Source of the DNA: GCA-2688265 sp964527395
GTDB lineage: Archaea; Nanobdellota; Nanobdellia; Woesearchaeales; GW2011-AR9
Direction: 5' to 3'
DNA length: 64,000 nucleotides
NCBI GenBank assembly: GCA_964527395.1
Contig: CAZGQD010000001.1
Location: forward strand, 1-64,000
Under the pieces are notes generated by a model. The model worked only from the letters and a program-made list of their open reading frames with translations. It was not told the origin of the DNA and did no database searches. The position numbers and the translations under genes were made by a program. This document shows positions 1 to 8,290 of this stretch, one piece after another; the first letter of the stretch is position 1, and each line of letters starts with the position of its first letter.

Positions 1-2
1 AG

Positions 3-284
3 CTCAAAAGAGCAGGAAAAGAGATATATTATCATAGGGAAAAGTTTGAATGTGATTTTGTGTTACGTGAACGTAGAGAGATTGTAGAAGCTGTGCAAGT
101 TACTAAGAAATTGTTTGATGGGAATGAGAAACGAGAGTTGGGAGGTTTGCTTGAAGCTATGAAAAAGTATAAGCTTAAGGAAGGTTTAGTTTTGACAGAT
201 TCACAATTTGAAGATAGGGTTGTTGGAAAGAAAAGGATTAGAATTAGACCGATTTGGTTTTGGTTGTTGAATAAGGATGAATGA
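3..284 (+). CDS. C-terminal part of a DUF4143-type AAA ATPase (gene begins before the window)
   Basis: The frame is open from the left edge with no start, so this is the 3' end of a longer gene. The visible part has the pattern of the C-terminal nuclease-like domain of archaeal AAA+ ATPases of the DUF4143 group: KEIYYHREKFECDFV (a variant of the usual E-D-F-V core), then EAVQVT, an ELGGLLEAMKKY helix and the ending RIRPIWFWLL. In that family the N-terminal P-loop ATPase would lie upstream of the window. A GTG at position 60 could be mistaken for a start, but homology runs upstream of it. Family call is by motif memory only. Confidence 0.7.
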   Translation, partial: LKRAGKEIYYHREKFECDFVLRERREIVEAVQVTKKLFDGNEKRELGGLLEAMKKYKLKEGLVLTDSQFEDRVVGKKRIRIRPIWFWLLNKDE

Positions 285-345
285 TGGTTTAAATATGTTC
301 TTGAGAAGAAAAATCTTTAAAAATAAGTGATTTTTATGTTAGCAT

Positions 346-597
346 ATGGATTTAACTTTAAGATTAGTTGAGTAAGATTATGTTCTTCATACTGGAGGAG
401 CATTACATTGTGGTCAAAAGGCCTATTTAGTAGACGGAGTAGAAGTAGATAGAATGCAGTTTGCTGAAGCTATGGGTAGACCTTGTTTGTACGAATGGAG
501 TCAAGGTTTATTAGCAGATCATCAAGTGAGAAGAGGAAGAAATGTGTTTAAGCAGCAAACTACAATTAAGTATCTTGTTTTTGGTGGAAATGATTAA
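346..597 (+). pseudogene. Small unknown gene with an in-frame TAA at codon 10
   Basis: ATG at 346 opens a frame MDLTLRLVE, meets TAA at 373-375, and then stays open for another 73 codons in the same frame to 597. The downstream part has no good start until an internal ATG about 24 codons in. Its composition (YEWSQGLLADHQ, then a basic stretch, then TIKYLVFGG) looks coding. Either the gene is decayed by one nonsense change, or a shorter protein starts at the internal ATG. I do not recognise the family. Confidence 0.45.
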
Positions 598-607
598 TTT
601 TTGAATT

Positions 608-940
608 TTAATACAATTGTACAGAATCATCTATCTCTTTCCAAGCTAGAATTCCACCTATTAAGTTTCTAGGGTCTTTGAATCCGTTAGTTTCTAGGAT
701 CTGGCAGGCTCTAGCGCTTCGTCCACCAGATCTACAATAAATGATGATAGTTTGATCTTTGTATTGTTCTAGTTTAGTGATTCTACTTTCTAGTTCTGGG
801 AGAGGGATTAGAATGTCTTGTGGGATCTTGCCGAACTGGCGTTCTTCTTGGAATCTTACATCTAGGATGATTGGTGCTTGGGTGTTTGGATCATTGGTTT
901 CCAGCAGTTCTTTTAGTTGGTGGTTGGTGATTTCTTTCAT
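608..940 (-). CDS. Rhodanese-domain protein (single-domain sulfurtransferase)
   Basis: 110 residues, the length of one rhodanese domain. It starts MKEITNHQLKELL, has the IILDVR strand with the conserved Asp-Arg (about residues 26-28), and the active-site loop YCRSGGRSA (about residues 69-77), with the catalytic Cys that forms a persulfide. It would move sulfur from a donor to a small acceptor or protein in the cytoplasm. There is no second domain and no signal peptide. It lies convergent with the small open frame to its left. Family is clear; the physiological substrate cannot be read from sequence. Confidence 0.88.
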   Translation of the reverse strand: MKEITNHQLKELLETNDPNTQAPIILDVRFQEERQFGKIPQDILIPLPELESRITKLEQYKDQTIIIYCRSGGRSARACQILETNGFKDPRNLIGGILAWKEIDDSVQLY

Positions 941-996
941 TAGTTTGTTAGAAAAAGAAGATTTTATTAAAATGATTTGTTAATTAATTAGTGGAA

Positions 997-1167
997 ATGG
1001 ATAAATGTGTTATTTGTAGTGTAGGAGATATAGTTTTTACTGATAAAATAGAGTGTGATTTAGGTGATTTTTCTATAGTTGTTAGTGGAGAGAAGTGTGT
1101 TAACTGTGGAGAAGAGTATCTTAAGGAAGAAGAAATCAATAAATTAGCAGTTTTTTGGAAAAAATAA
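997..1167 (+). CDS. YgiT/MqsA-type zinc-finger small protein
   Basis: A 56-residue protein beginning MDKCVICSVGD. It has two Cys-x2-Cys pairs (CVIC near the start, CVNC followed by GEEYL near residue 37), the spacing of the YgiT/MqsA-type zinc finger found in antitoxins and stand-alone small proteins. No helix-turn-helix follows, so it is the zinc domain alone. No toxin gene is adjacent, so an antitoxin role is not supported. Start chosen as the first ATG, about 55 nt after the start codon of the divergent rhodanese gene. Confidence 0.62.
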   Translation: MDKCVICSVGDIVFTDKIECDLGDFSIVVSGEKCVNCGEEYLKEEEINKLAVFWKK

Positions 1168-1198
1168 AGCGGACCTGGAAGGATTCAAGACCAACTGG
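1168..1198 (-). repeat. Decayed copy of the 3' end of the neighbouring tRNA
   Basis: The plus-strand bases gcggacctggaaggattc match 17 of 18 bases at the 3' end of the tRNA-Arg that ends at 1270. The copy covers the acceptor 3' strand and part of the T arm, then diverges. No matching 5' acceptor strand is nearby, so it cannot fold as a tRNA. Duplicated tRNA 3' ends are the usual scar of integrase-mediated insertion, although only about 80 bp separates the two copies here. Confidence 0.6.
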
Positions 1199-1269
1199 AG
1201 GGCTCGGTTGACACGCCGTTAGGGGTGCGCTTCACTTTGTTTGCTTACCCTATTTAAGATAATAAAGAG

Positions 1270-1414
1270 CGGGCCTGGAAGGATTCGAACCCTCGACCTA
1301 TTCCTGACACCTTTTCCAACATATGTTGGGTTAAGTAGGAGGGAATCGCTATATATGCCCTATAGTGAACCAATAGTTGCTTGATTCAAAGGATCCAGGC
1401 TAAGCTACAGGCCC
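1270..1414 (-). tRNA. tRNA-Arg (anticodon CCU) with a 37/38 intron and a second insertion in the D arm
   Basis: Read on the minus strand, the acceptor GGGCCTG pairs with CAGGCCC, followed by discriminator G. The T arm is GAGGG-TTCGAAT-CCTTC. The anticodon stem ATTCC pairs with GGAAT around loop CT-CCT-A..A, giving anticodon CCU at 1337-1339. A 30-nt intron (1306-1335) sits exactly between positions 37 and 38, the canonical archaeal site. The body begins TAGCTTAGCCTGGAT as in archaeal tRNA-Arg, but about 39 extra nt lie between the D loop and the TAGCG that precedes the anticodon stem. I read this as a second intron whose exact ends I cannot place. CCA is not encoded. Confidence 0.8.
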
Positions 1415-1474
1415 ATGGATAGAGTTTTATGGGGTTTTGTATATAAATATTAGTTATAAAAAGAAGAAAAATAA

Positions 1475-1927
1475 CTATTTTCTGTGAATTACTATCATAC
1501 TTTGGGTTTTTTCTATCCCTTGAATGTTTTGAAGCTTTTGTAAAAGAACTTTGTCAAATTCTTCTACGTCTTTAACTCTAATAATAGCAATCAAATCAGT
1601 CCCACCACTTACAATATCAACTCGTTCAATGAAATATTTCTTTTTTAATTCGCTGGCTAAGTCATATTGAGTTTTAGAGTTCTCTTTTAAGATTTTTAAG
1701 TCTACAGAGATCAAAATGTATGCCACGAAGTTTTTTTGGAGCTTTTTATAATCAGGAACAATAGTGTATTTTTTGATAACACCAGTTTTTTTGAGTTTGA
1801 TTACTCGGTTATGTACTGTTGTTATAGGTAATTGAGTAAATTTAGCTATTTTTCTGACAGACCAATCTGCGTTTTCGTAAAGCGAATCTAATATTTTTAG
1901 ATCTTTTTTGTCTAGTTTATCTTCCAT
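1475..1927 (-). CDS. Lrp/AsnC-family transcription regulator
   Basis: 150 residues, typical for the family. An N-terminal winged helix-turn-helix (LDSLYENADWSVRKIAK followed by TVHNRVIKLKKTGVI) is followed by a RAM/ligand-sensing domain (DYKKLQKNFVAYILISVDLK, VSGGTDLIAIIRV). The gene diverges from asparagine synthetase with about 140 bp between starts, a layout often used to regulate the neighbour. Amino-acid sensing linked to asparagine metabolism is therefore a reasonable inference, not shown. A partly symmetric site lies directly upstream of its start. Confidence 0.9.
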   Translation of the reverse strand: MEDKLDKKDLKILDSLYENADWSVRKIAKFTQLPITTVHNRVIKLKKTGVIKKYTIVPDYKKLQKNFVAYILISVDLKILKENSKTQYDLASELKKKYFIERVDIVSGGTDLIAIIRVKDVEEFDKVLLQKLQNIQGIEKTQSMIVIHRK

Positions 1928-2067
1928 TTATTGGACAAATGTTCCATTTTTATATAAATCTTTGGTATTTTTAGTGGTTTTTTCCATCTTTTTTGGGATG
2001 CGTTTATATATTAGTGCACCTATTTGTATTTACTATAAAGAAGTAATTTGAAGAATAGGTGAAGAAA
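1928..2067. promoter_or_regulatory. Divergent promoter region between the Lrp regulator and asnB, with a candidate operator
   Basis: A TATA-like tttatataaatc at about 1950-1962 is placed for the minus-strand regulator, and gtttatatatta at about 2003-2014 for asnB. The imperfect palindrome tggacaaatgttcca (1931-1945) touches the start of the regulator gene and would suit autoregulation. A Shine-Dalgarno-like aggtga (2057-2062) precedes asnB. Confidence 0.55.
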
Positions 2068-3732
2068 ATGTGTGGAATAACAGGAATATTAGGAAAAAGA
2101 AAGAAAGGAAAAAGAGAAGAAATAATCTCTAAGAAAAAGATTGCAAAAATGAGTTCGAAAATTAGGCATAGAGGACCAGATGCTAGAGGTAGTTTTGAAG
2201 ATGACCATGCTTTATTGTCTCATGAGAGGTTATCTATAGTAGATGTAAGTGGTGGAGCACAACCTCTTATTGATGCGAAAACAGGAAGAGTTTTGATTGC
2301 AAACGGAGAGATATATGATCATAAGAAACTTAGAGAAATGCTTACAGAAGAACATGAATTTAAGACAAAAAGTGATTGTGAAGTTTTACTTTACTTGTAT
2401 GATGAATTTGGACCGAAGTTTTTAGAAAAAGTAGATGGAATATTTGCTTTTGTGATATATGATCCAGTGACAAAAGAATATTTTGTTGCACGTGATCATG
2501 TTGGAATTGTTCCATTGTATGTAGGATGGGATGAAGAAGGTAAAGTCTATGTTTCAAGTGAGTTGAAGTCAATTGAAGAACATTGTAAGACTTTTAAGGA
2601 CTTTCCAGCTGGTGAATATATGCTTGGTAGTGCTAAAGATGGAAGTTATGAGTTCTTTAAATGGTACAAGCCAGAATGGGCTAAAGGAGTTCCGAAAAAA
2701 GAAGTTTCACTTCCTGAATTAAAAAAGACTTTAGAAGAAAGTGTTGAAAAACAAATGATGGCAGATGTACCAATTGGAGTTTTGATTTCAGGAGGGCTTG
2801 ATTCTTCGCTAGTAGCTTCAATTGTGGCAAAATATTGTCGTAAAAAAGATCCAGATTTTAAGTTGCACTCATTTTCAGTGGGACTTGAAGGGTCTCCTGA
2901 TTTAAAACATGCAAGGGAAGTAGCTAAATTTGTTGGAACTGAGCATCATGAAATTAAATTTACTGTGGACGAAGGGATTGCAGTAATTAGAGATGTGATT
3001 AGACATTTGGAAACTTATGATGTGACAACTATTCGTAGCGCAACACCAATGTTTTTGATGGCAAGATACATTAAATCACTTGGAATAAAAGTAGTATTTA
3101 GTGGAGAAGGGGCTGATGAAGTGTTTGGTGGTTATTTATACTTTCACATGGCACCTAGTGCTAAAGAACTTCATGAGGAAACTGTTAGAAAACTGAGCAA
3201 ATTAAGTAGATATGATTGTTTGCGTGCGAACAAGACTATGGCAGCTTGGGGGATTGAAGCTAGAGTTCCATTTTTAGGAAAGGATTTTTTGGACTATGCA
3301 ATGGGTTTTGATCCAAAAGCAAAAATGTGTAGTGATGGAAAAATGGAAAAAGATGTACTTAGGTCAGCTTTTAAAGGGTATCTTCCAGAATCTGTGCTTT
3401 GGAGACAAAAGGAACAGTTTTCAGATGGAGTTGGCTATTCATGGATAGATTCGCTTAAGGCTTATGCTGAAATTTATGTAACAGATAAGATGATGCTTGA
3501 AGCTGAGGATCGTTTTTTGATACAGCCACCAGAAACAAAAGAGGCGTATATGTTTAGGGAAATATTTGATGAATTGTTTCCTAGCGAAAGTGCAGCTTTA
3601 ACAGTAGAAGTTGGACCATCTATTGCTTGTAGTACACCAACAGCATATAGATGGAGTAAGCAGTTTGAAGGGATGTCAGATCCGTCAGGAAGAGCAGTAT
3701 TTGTGCATAGCAAAGCTGTTAAGACTGTTTAG
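2068..3732 (+). CDS. asnB: Asparagine synthase, glutamine-hydrolysing
   Basis: The N-terminal class-II glutamine amidotransferase begins MCGITGI. Start 2068 rather than the in-frame GTG at 2059 is chosen because the catalytic Cys must be residue 2 so that it becomes the N-terminal nucleophile after Met removal; a Shine-Dalgarno-like aggtga lies 5 nt upstream. Other landmarks are RHRGPDARG, the ANGEIYDHK loop, and the synthetase P-loop SGGLDSSL (about residue 245), with FSGEGADEVFGGY further on. About 554 residues, close to the plant and archaeal AsnB length. It makes asparagine from aspartate, glutamine and ATP. AsnRS follows 60 bp downstream, so synthesis and charging of Asn are genetically linked. 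Confidence 0.95.
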   Translation: MCGITGILGKRKKGKREEIISKKKIAKMSSKIRHRGPDARGSFEDDHALLSHERLSIVDVSGGAQPLIDAKTGRVLIANGEIYDHKKLREMLTEEHEFKTKSDCEVLLYLYDEFGPKFLEKVDGIFAFVIYDPVTKEYFVARDHVGIVPLYVGWDEEGKVYVSSELKSIEEHCKTFKDFPAGEYMLGSAKDGSYEFFKWYKPEWAKGVPKKEVSLPELKKTLEESVEKQMMADVPIGVLISGGLDSSLVASIVAKYCRKKDPDFKLHSFSVGLEGSPDLKHAREVAKFVGTEHHEIKFTVDEGIAVIRDVIRHLETYDVTTIRSATPMFLMARYIKSLGIKVVFSGEGADEVFGGYLYFHMAPSAKELHEETVRKLSKLSRYDCLRANKTMAAWGIEARVPFLGKDFLDYAMGFDPKAKMCSDGKMEKDVLRSAFKGYLPESVLWRQKEQFSDGVGYSWIDSLKAYAEIYVTDKMMLEAEDRFLIQPPETKEAYMFREIFDELFPSESAALTVEVGPSIACSTPTAYRWSKQFEGMSDPSGRAVFVHSKAVKTV

Positions 3733-3794
3733 GGTTGATTTTTTTGTTTTTTTATTCAAAACCCTTTTATAATATTGAGTAGGAGAGATTAGTT

Positions 3795-5102
3795 ATGGTA
3801 AGTGGAAAATATATTACAATCAAAGAAGCAATGGACAAAGGTTCAGGAGATGTAGCTGTTAGAGGATGGGTACATAGAGAACGTGGATCTTCCAAAATGA
3901 AGTTCGTAGTACTTAGAGATACATCAGAAATAATTCAATGTATCTTTAAGAGAGACAGTTTTGATGATAGGTGGGATGCTATAGATAAACTTCAAGTAGA
4001 AGCAAGTATGACAATTGTGGGAGTGATCAAAAAGGATGAAAGAGCACCTAGTGGGTATGAAATTGAAGTAGTTGATTTTGAACTTGTGGGAGAGAGTAAT
4101 GAATTTCCAATCAATAAGGATGCAAGTAAAGAACATTTGGCAAACTTTCGTCATTTGCATTTACGTTCAAGAAAGATGGTTGCAATGCTGAAAATTCGTT
4201 CAACTGTATTTGGAGCTATTGATTCGTATTTCAAAGGTGCTGGGTTTTATGAATATCATTCACCAATATTTCAAGCAGTACAATGTGAAGGTGGATCTGA
4301 TTTATTTCATGTAGATTATTTTGGGAAGAAGGATGAAGTGTTTTTAGGACAGACATGGCAATTATATGCAGAACCAGCAATCTTTGCACTAGAAAAATTG
4401 TATACCATATCTCCTTCATTTAGAGCTGAGAAAAGTAAGACTAGTAGACATCTAACAGAATATTGGCATGCTGAAATGGAAATGGCATGGGCAGATTTTG
4501 ATGATATTATTAGTCATGGAGAAGCTTTATTGAAATTTATTTTTAAGACTGTGCTTGAGAAACATGAAGAGGATCTTAAGATCTTGGGTCGTGACATTAG
4601 TAAGTTGAAGCCTATTGTAGAAAAGCCGTTTATTCGAATGACTTATACTGAGGCACTTAAGATTTTGAAAGAGAAGTGTGGAATGGATATTGAATGGGGT
4701 AAAGATTTACGAACAATTGAAGAAGAGAAATTGTCTGAACTTTATGATGTTCCAATTATTTGTACACATTATCCTAAAGCTGTTAAGGCTTTTTATATGA
4801 CTGTTGATAAGGAAGATCCTAGAACTGTACTTGGCTGTGACTTTTTAGCACCAGAAGGGTATGGAGAAATCATTGGAGGGTCACAGCGTGAAGCAGATAT
4901 TGAATCTGTGAAGCAGCGACTTGTTGAGGATGGAGAAGATCCTAGCGAATATGAGTTTTATTTAGATACCCGTAGATATGGTTCAGTTCCACATGGTGGA
5001 TTTGGACTAGGAGTTGAGCGAGTGATTCGATGGGTATGTGGACTTGAGACTATCAAAGATGCAATTCCATTTCCACGAACAATGGAGAGGTATAAGCCTT
5101 AA
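3795..5102 (+). CDS. asnS: Asparaginyl-tRNA synthetase (class II)
   Basis: 435 residues. An N-terminal OB-fold anticodon-binding domain (VAVRGWVHRERGSSKMKFVVLRD split by loops) is followed by the class II catalytic core. Motif 2 is FRAEKSKTSRHLTEYWHAE, whose EYWHAEMEMAW ending is the AsnRS rather than AspRS form. Motif 3 is GFGLGVERVIRW. It attaches Asn to tRNA-Asn in the cytoplasm. A purine-rich site (aggagag) precedes the ATG. The downstream region has T runs and no gene until 5185. AspRS/AsnRS are close relatives, so the amino acid assignment is strong but motif-based. Confidence 0.9.
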   Translation: MVSGKYITIKEAMDKGSGDVAVRGWVHRERGSSKMKFVVLRDTSEIIQCIFKRDSFDDRWDAIDKLQVEASMTIVGVIKKDERAPSGYEIEVVDFELVGESNEFPINKDASKEHLANFRHLHLRSRKMVAMLKIRSTVFGAIDSYFKGAGFYEYHSPIFQAVQCEGGSDLFHVDYFGKKDEVFLGQTWQLYAEPAIFALEKLYTISPSFRAEKSKTSRHLTEYWHAEMEMAWADFDDIISHGEALLKFIFKTVLEKHEEDLKILGRDISKLKPIVEKPFIRMTYTEALKILKEKCGMDIEWGKDLRTIEEEKLSELYDVPIICTHYPKAVKAFYMTVDKEDPRTVLGCDFLAPEGYGEIIGGSQREADIESVKQRLVEDGEDPSEYEFYLDTRRYGSVPHGGFGLGVERVIRWVCGLETIKDAIPFPRTMERYKP

Positions 5103-5184
5103 GTGAGGGTTTTAGAATCTTTTTTTCTTCGTTTTTTGGCTTTGTTTTTTAGGTATTTTGGTTTCTAGAAGCGTGGTTTTTATG

Positions 5185-6024
5185 TTACTTAGCTGCTTGT
5201 GCTTCTTGTTGTATTTTTTCAATTGCTTCTTTGAGTGGTGTTATTGGAACACCTTGCCAGTTGTCTGGTCCGTTGTATCTAGCATGTTCTTCTGCTTCAG
5301 GACTGTAGAAAATTAAATCTTCTAGAAGAGTAATATCTCTTGTGTGTAAGTCTAGTTCAGAAACAGTTTGGTATAGACACTTATTAATGAATCCTCCTCC
5401 AATTAGTAGCTGTCTATTGGCAAAGGCAAAAGCTTCATTAGGAAATTGAAGATCTCCTTTATCTGCTTTAGTAACTATAACTCTATCAACTAAACCTTGT
5501 TCGACTAAGTGTGCTGTCCCAAAAGGATAATGATCTGCTGTTTCAAATACTACTCTTGATAATCCTAAGGTTTTTGCTTGTTTTAGAGTTTCAATACTTT
5601 TTTTGCCAATATCTCTAACTTCTTCCCTATATCTTCCTGAACCAGTTCTGTAGTGACATATTTGTGCATAAAATGGATGAACAAAAGCTAAAACTTGATT
5701 TTTGAGAGGAGTTTGGATACAGTTATTGTTGTATGCGTGAGCAAGAGTTAGGTTTAAAGTACTTGTTCCAGATTCGCTATTATAGTTTGATCTACTTGTT
5801 TTTCTGTTTTTTGCTCTAGCTTCAAGCAAATCTCTGAATGGTTTGAAAAAAGGTGGAATTGATAATCTTGGTGAAAGTGGGAGACCTAAAGTTTCGTGGA
5901 GTTCAGGATCATAAGTAGTTATCCGCGAGCAAGCTCTTGGAAATCCTTGATTTCCAGATGCATAATGCTGAGCATTCTGCACTCTTGGGACTTGCTTTGT
6001 ATACTCATCAAGTATTTGAGACAT
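5185..6024 (-). CDS. Unknown protein, possibly isochorismatase-like, carrying an in-frame palindromic element
   Basis: Start set at 6024 (MSQILDEYTKQVPR) because sequence upstream is low-complexity and the divergent gene's promoter lies there; about 279 residues. The C-terminal half has alternating strands and helices (RVVFETADHYPFGTAH, RVIVTKAD, then QLLIGGGFINKCLYQTVSEL) that faintly recall cysteine-hydrolase folds, where a Gly-rich turn precedes a Cys. I do not recognise it with confidence. Residues encoded around 5938-5981 (YASGNQGFP) come from a dispersed double-hairpin repeat, so part of this protein is inserted sequence. Confidence 0.6.
   Translation of the reverse strand: MSQILDEYTKQVPRVQNAQHYASGNQGFPRACSRITTYDPELHETLGLPLSPRLSIPPFFKPFRDLLEARAKNRKTSRSNYNSESGTSTLNLTLAHAYNNNCIQTPLKNQVLAFVHPFYAQICHYRTGSGRYREEVRDIGKKSIETLKQAKTLGLSRVVFETADHYPFGTAHLVEQGLVDRVIVTKADKGDLQFPNEAFAFANRQLLIGGGFINKCLYQTVSELDLHTRDITLLEDLIFYSPEAEEHARYNGPDNWQGVPITPLKEAIEKIQQEAQAAK
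5938..5981 (+). repeat. Double-hairpin element, copy a (inside a coding gene)
   Basis: Hairpin 1 is TGGAAATC-ctt-GATTTCCA, linker GAT, and hairpin 2 is GCATAATGC-tga-GCATTCTGC. The element lies within the minus-strand gene ending at 5185 and is translated in frame as part of NAQHYASGNQGFP. The same frame and strand relation is seen in copy d inside the dph2 fragment, which reads FASGN at the same place. Confidence 0.8.
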
Positions 6025-6131
6025 AATTTTTGTTTTATTTTGAAGTTTTTTTATAAAAGTGAGTAGGATTTTGTGGATTTTGCTAATTTGTTTGAGAAAT
6101 ATTAAAAAATAAGATTTCTTGTAGAACTGCA

Positions 6132-6653
6132 ATGGTACTTGATTTTGAATGTTTGTTGTCAGATTCACTAGATTCTATTGGGTTCTCTGGTGAGAAACAT
6201 GAGTTTTTGGTACATGATGGGTCTGTTCATGAAATAAATCCGCAGTGTTCTATGATGCTTGATAGATATTCTACTGCCCTTCATGGAGTTGTAGATCATG
6301 TGAATGGTCGTTATTCTGCTGTTTTTGGTGAAGGGAAGGGTTTTGATCTCTTGAATTGGGTTAGGCACAATAATTATGACGAATTGGCCTATTTTTTGTC
6401 AGAAACAGGTAATAATTGTCTTAATCATAGTCAGAATCTGGCTCCACATAAGATTTTTTTGTATCTGGGATCTAAGGGGTTTGTAGTGGCGGTGGAGCAT
6501 GAAGGGGAGGGTTTTGATGCAAAAAAAGTGGATTTTAAGGGAATTTATCAGAATGAAGGGGCGGCTTTTGACTTTTATAGAGGTTGTGGGTCAAAAGTGT
6601 TTTTTGATGATAAAAATGAAGCTAAAGTGGTATTTATGGAGTTTTTGCTTTAA
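6132..6653 (+). CDS. Unknown protein with a faint GHKL-ATPase-like C-terminus
   Basis: 173 residues, divergent from the gene starting at 6024. The C-terminal third (VVAVEHEGEGFDAKKV, GAAFDFYRGCGSKVFFDD, then KVVFMEF) has the order of elements seen in RsbW/histidine-kinase-type ATPases: D/E-x-G-x-GF, a G-rich helix, and a final strand pair. The adenine-binding Asp and a full N box are not obvious. It could be a degenerate member or an unrelated fold. No membrane segment or signal. Confidence 0.6.
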   Translation: MVLDFECLLSDSLDSIGFSGEKHEFLVHDGSVHEINPQCSMMLDRYSTALHGVVDHVNGRYSAVFGEGKGFDLLNWVRHNNYDELAYFLSETGNNCLNHSQNLAPHKIFLYLGSKGFVVAVEHEGEGFDAKKVDFKGIYQNEGAAFDFYRGCGSKVFFDDKNEAKVVFMEFLL

Positions 6654-6842
6654 AAAGGGAAAAAAAAGGGAAAATAGAGAAAATAAGCGATAGATTTAAA
6701 TAGCGCTGCTAATAAAATGGGGTTTAGAACACTATAATTCTGATCATGACTTATATTGGTTGTATTATAGAGTTTGAAAAATTATGGAAATCTTCAAATT
6801 GGGTTTTCAAGTAAGAAAAAAGCATAAAAGAGTGAATAAAAC

Positions 6843-7115
6843 ATGAAAGGAACAGTAAAATTTTTTAACAGTGGCAAAGGATACGGCTTTGTTAGTGCAG
6901 AAGACGGAAAAGACTATTTTGTACATTTGTCTGGTATTTTAAACAATGCTAGATTAAGAGATGGTGACGCAGTTAACTTCGAAATCGAAGACGGAGACCG
7001 TGGACCAAAAGCAGTTAACGTTACACTTGCAGAAGGTGGAGATTCAGATTCAAACGATGAAGAAGCTCCAGCTCAAGAAGAATCAGCTGAAGAAGCAGAT
7101 TCAGATGAAGAATAA
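6843..7115 (+). CDS. Cold-shock domain protein with acidic tail
   Basis: The first 60 residues are a canonical cold-shock/OB domain: MKGTVKFFNSGKGYGFV (RNP1) and DYFVHLSGI (RNP2), with a DGDAVNFEIE strand. The last 30 residues are almost entirely Asp, Glu, Ser and Ala, an unstructured acidic tail not present in bacterial CspA. It would bind single-stranded RNA or DNA as a chaperone. Codon use and clear isolation with its own promoter suggest strong expression. Cold-shock proteins are patchy in archaea and often acquired. Confidence 0.93.
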   Translation: MKGTVKFFNSGKGYGFVSAEDGKDYFVHLSGILNNARLRDGDAVNFEIEDGDRGPKAVNVTLAEGGDSDSNDEEAPAQEESAEEADSDEE

Positions 7116-7183
7116 ATATTAATATATTCTTTTGATTCTTTTTAATTTTTTATTTTAATATTATCTTTTGAATTGTGTGGAAA

Positions 7184-8239
7184 ATGTATATTCTAAAACA
7201 AATATGTTCTGATTTTGTTGTTGAAGAAATTGCTGATTTTGATATAGATTTATTATCATTGGATCGGAAAAAATATAGTTATTATAGCTTAGAAAAAAGA
7301 GATATTTCGCACTTTTTAGCTTTAAAAATAGTTTCTAAAAAGTTAGCTGTTAGTGTTAAAGATATTAATTATAGCGGAACTAAAGATAAGAAAGCTAGAA
7401 CTATGCAATATATTAGTGTGAGAGCTGGGAAGAAATATTCAGTGCCTCAGGAAATTGGTAATAATATTAAGTTGGAGTTTTTAGGATATTTTGGTAATCC
7501 ACTTAGTTTAGGTTCACATCAAGGAAACAAATTTACAATTGTAGTTCGTGGATTGGAAAAAGGAAAATATGTTGTTGATCGTGAGAAGAAATATTTTTTG
7601 AATTATTTTGATTCGCAACGATTTTCTAAGAATAACATTTCCATTGGAAAAAGTTTATTGCTTAAAGATTTTTCATCTGCTGCAAAATTAATAGATGATG
7701 TTCGTGTTCAAGAATGTCTTTTGGACTATCCAAGTCAGCCAGTTAAAGCGATTAGTTTACTTAGTAGAAAAGAGATTTCATTGTATTTGCATGCATACCA
7801 AAGTTATTTGTTTAATGAAACTTTAAGGAAATTTGTAGAGGAGAAATGTGATGAGGGATCTGTTTTGTCTTTGGATTTTTCATTTGGGAAATTGGCTTTT
7901 GTGAGTGATGAAAGTGTTTTTAAGGATTATTTAGATTTAGAAGTCTCTTTGCCTGGGTTTTTAGAACTTAGGAGTTCAGATTCTTTGATTAATTCGATTC
8001 AAAAAGAGCTTTTGGTAGCTGAGGCTGTTTGTTCTAGGGATTTTATTATTAAGCAGTTTTCTAACTTAAGTGTAGAAGGGACTTTGAGGCCAATGCTTGC
8101 TGAAGTTAAGAATTTTGAAGTAGTGGAAGTTAGTGAGGATGAGTTGAACCCTGGCAAAGAAAAAGTTTGTGTTTCTTTTGAATTGGGCAAAGGGTCTTAT
8201 GCTACAATGCTAATTAAGCAGATAGTTAGGAAGAAGTGA
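7184..8239 (+). CDS. truD: tRNA pseudouridine(13) synthase TruD
   Basis: About 351 residues. The TruD signature NYSGTKDKKARTMQYISV occurs near residue 66; its Asp is the catalytic nucleophile of the TruD family. Later family landmarks are GNKFTIVVRGL, NYFDSQRFS and LYLHAYQSYLFNETL. The enzyme isomerises U13 in tRNA. ATG at 7184 is preferred over the in-frame GTG at 7175 because it begins the conserved first strand (MYILKQICSDFVVEE). It follows the cold-shock gene by about 70 bp. Confidence 0.93.
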   Translation: MYILKQICSDFVVEEIADFDIDLLSLDRKKYSYYSLEKRDISHFLALKIVSKKLAVSVKDINYSGTKDKKARTMQYISVRAGKKYSVPQEIGNNIKLEFLGYFGNPLSLGSHQGNKFTIVVRGLEKGKYVVDREKKYFLNYFDSQRFSKNNISIGKSLLLKDFSSAAKLIDDVRVQECLLDYPSQPVKAISLLSRKEISLYLHAYQSYLFNETLRKFVEEKCDEGSVLSLDFSFGKLAFVSDESVFKDYLDLEVSLPGFLELRSSDSLINSIQKELLVAEAVCSRDFIIKQFSNLSVEGTLRPMLAEVKNFEVVEVSEDELNPGKEKVCVSFELGKGSYATMLIKQIVRKK

Positions 8240-8290
8240 AGATTTTTTAGATTAAGATTATTGAAAATTTAGAAAATAAAAAAAATTAGT

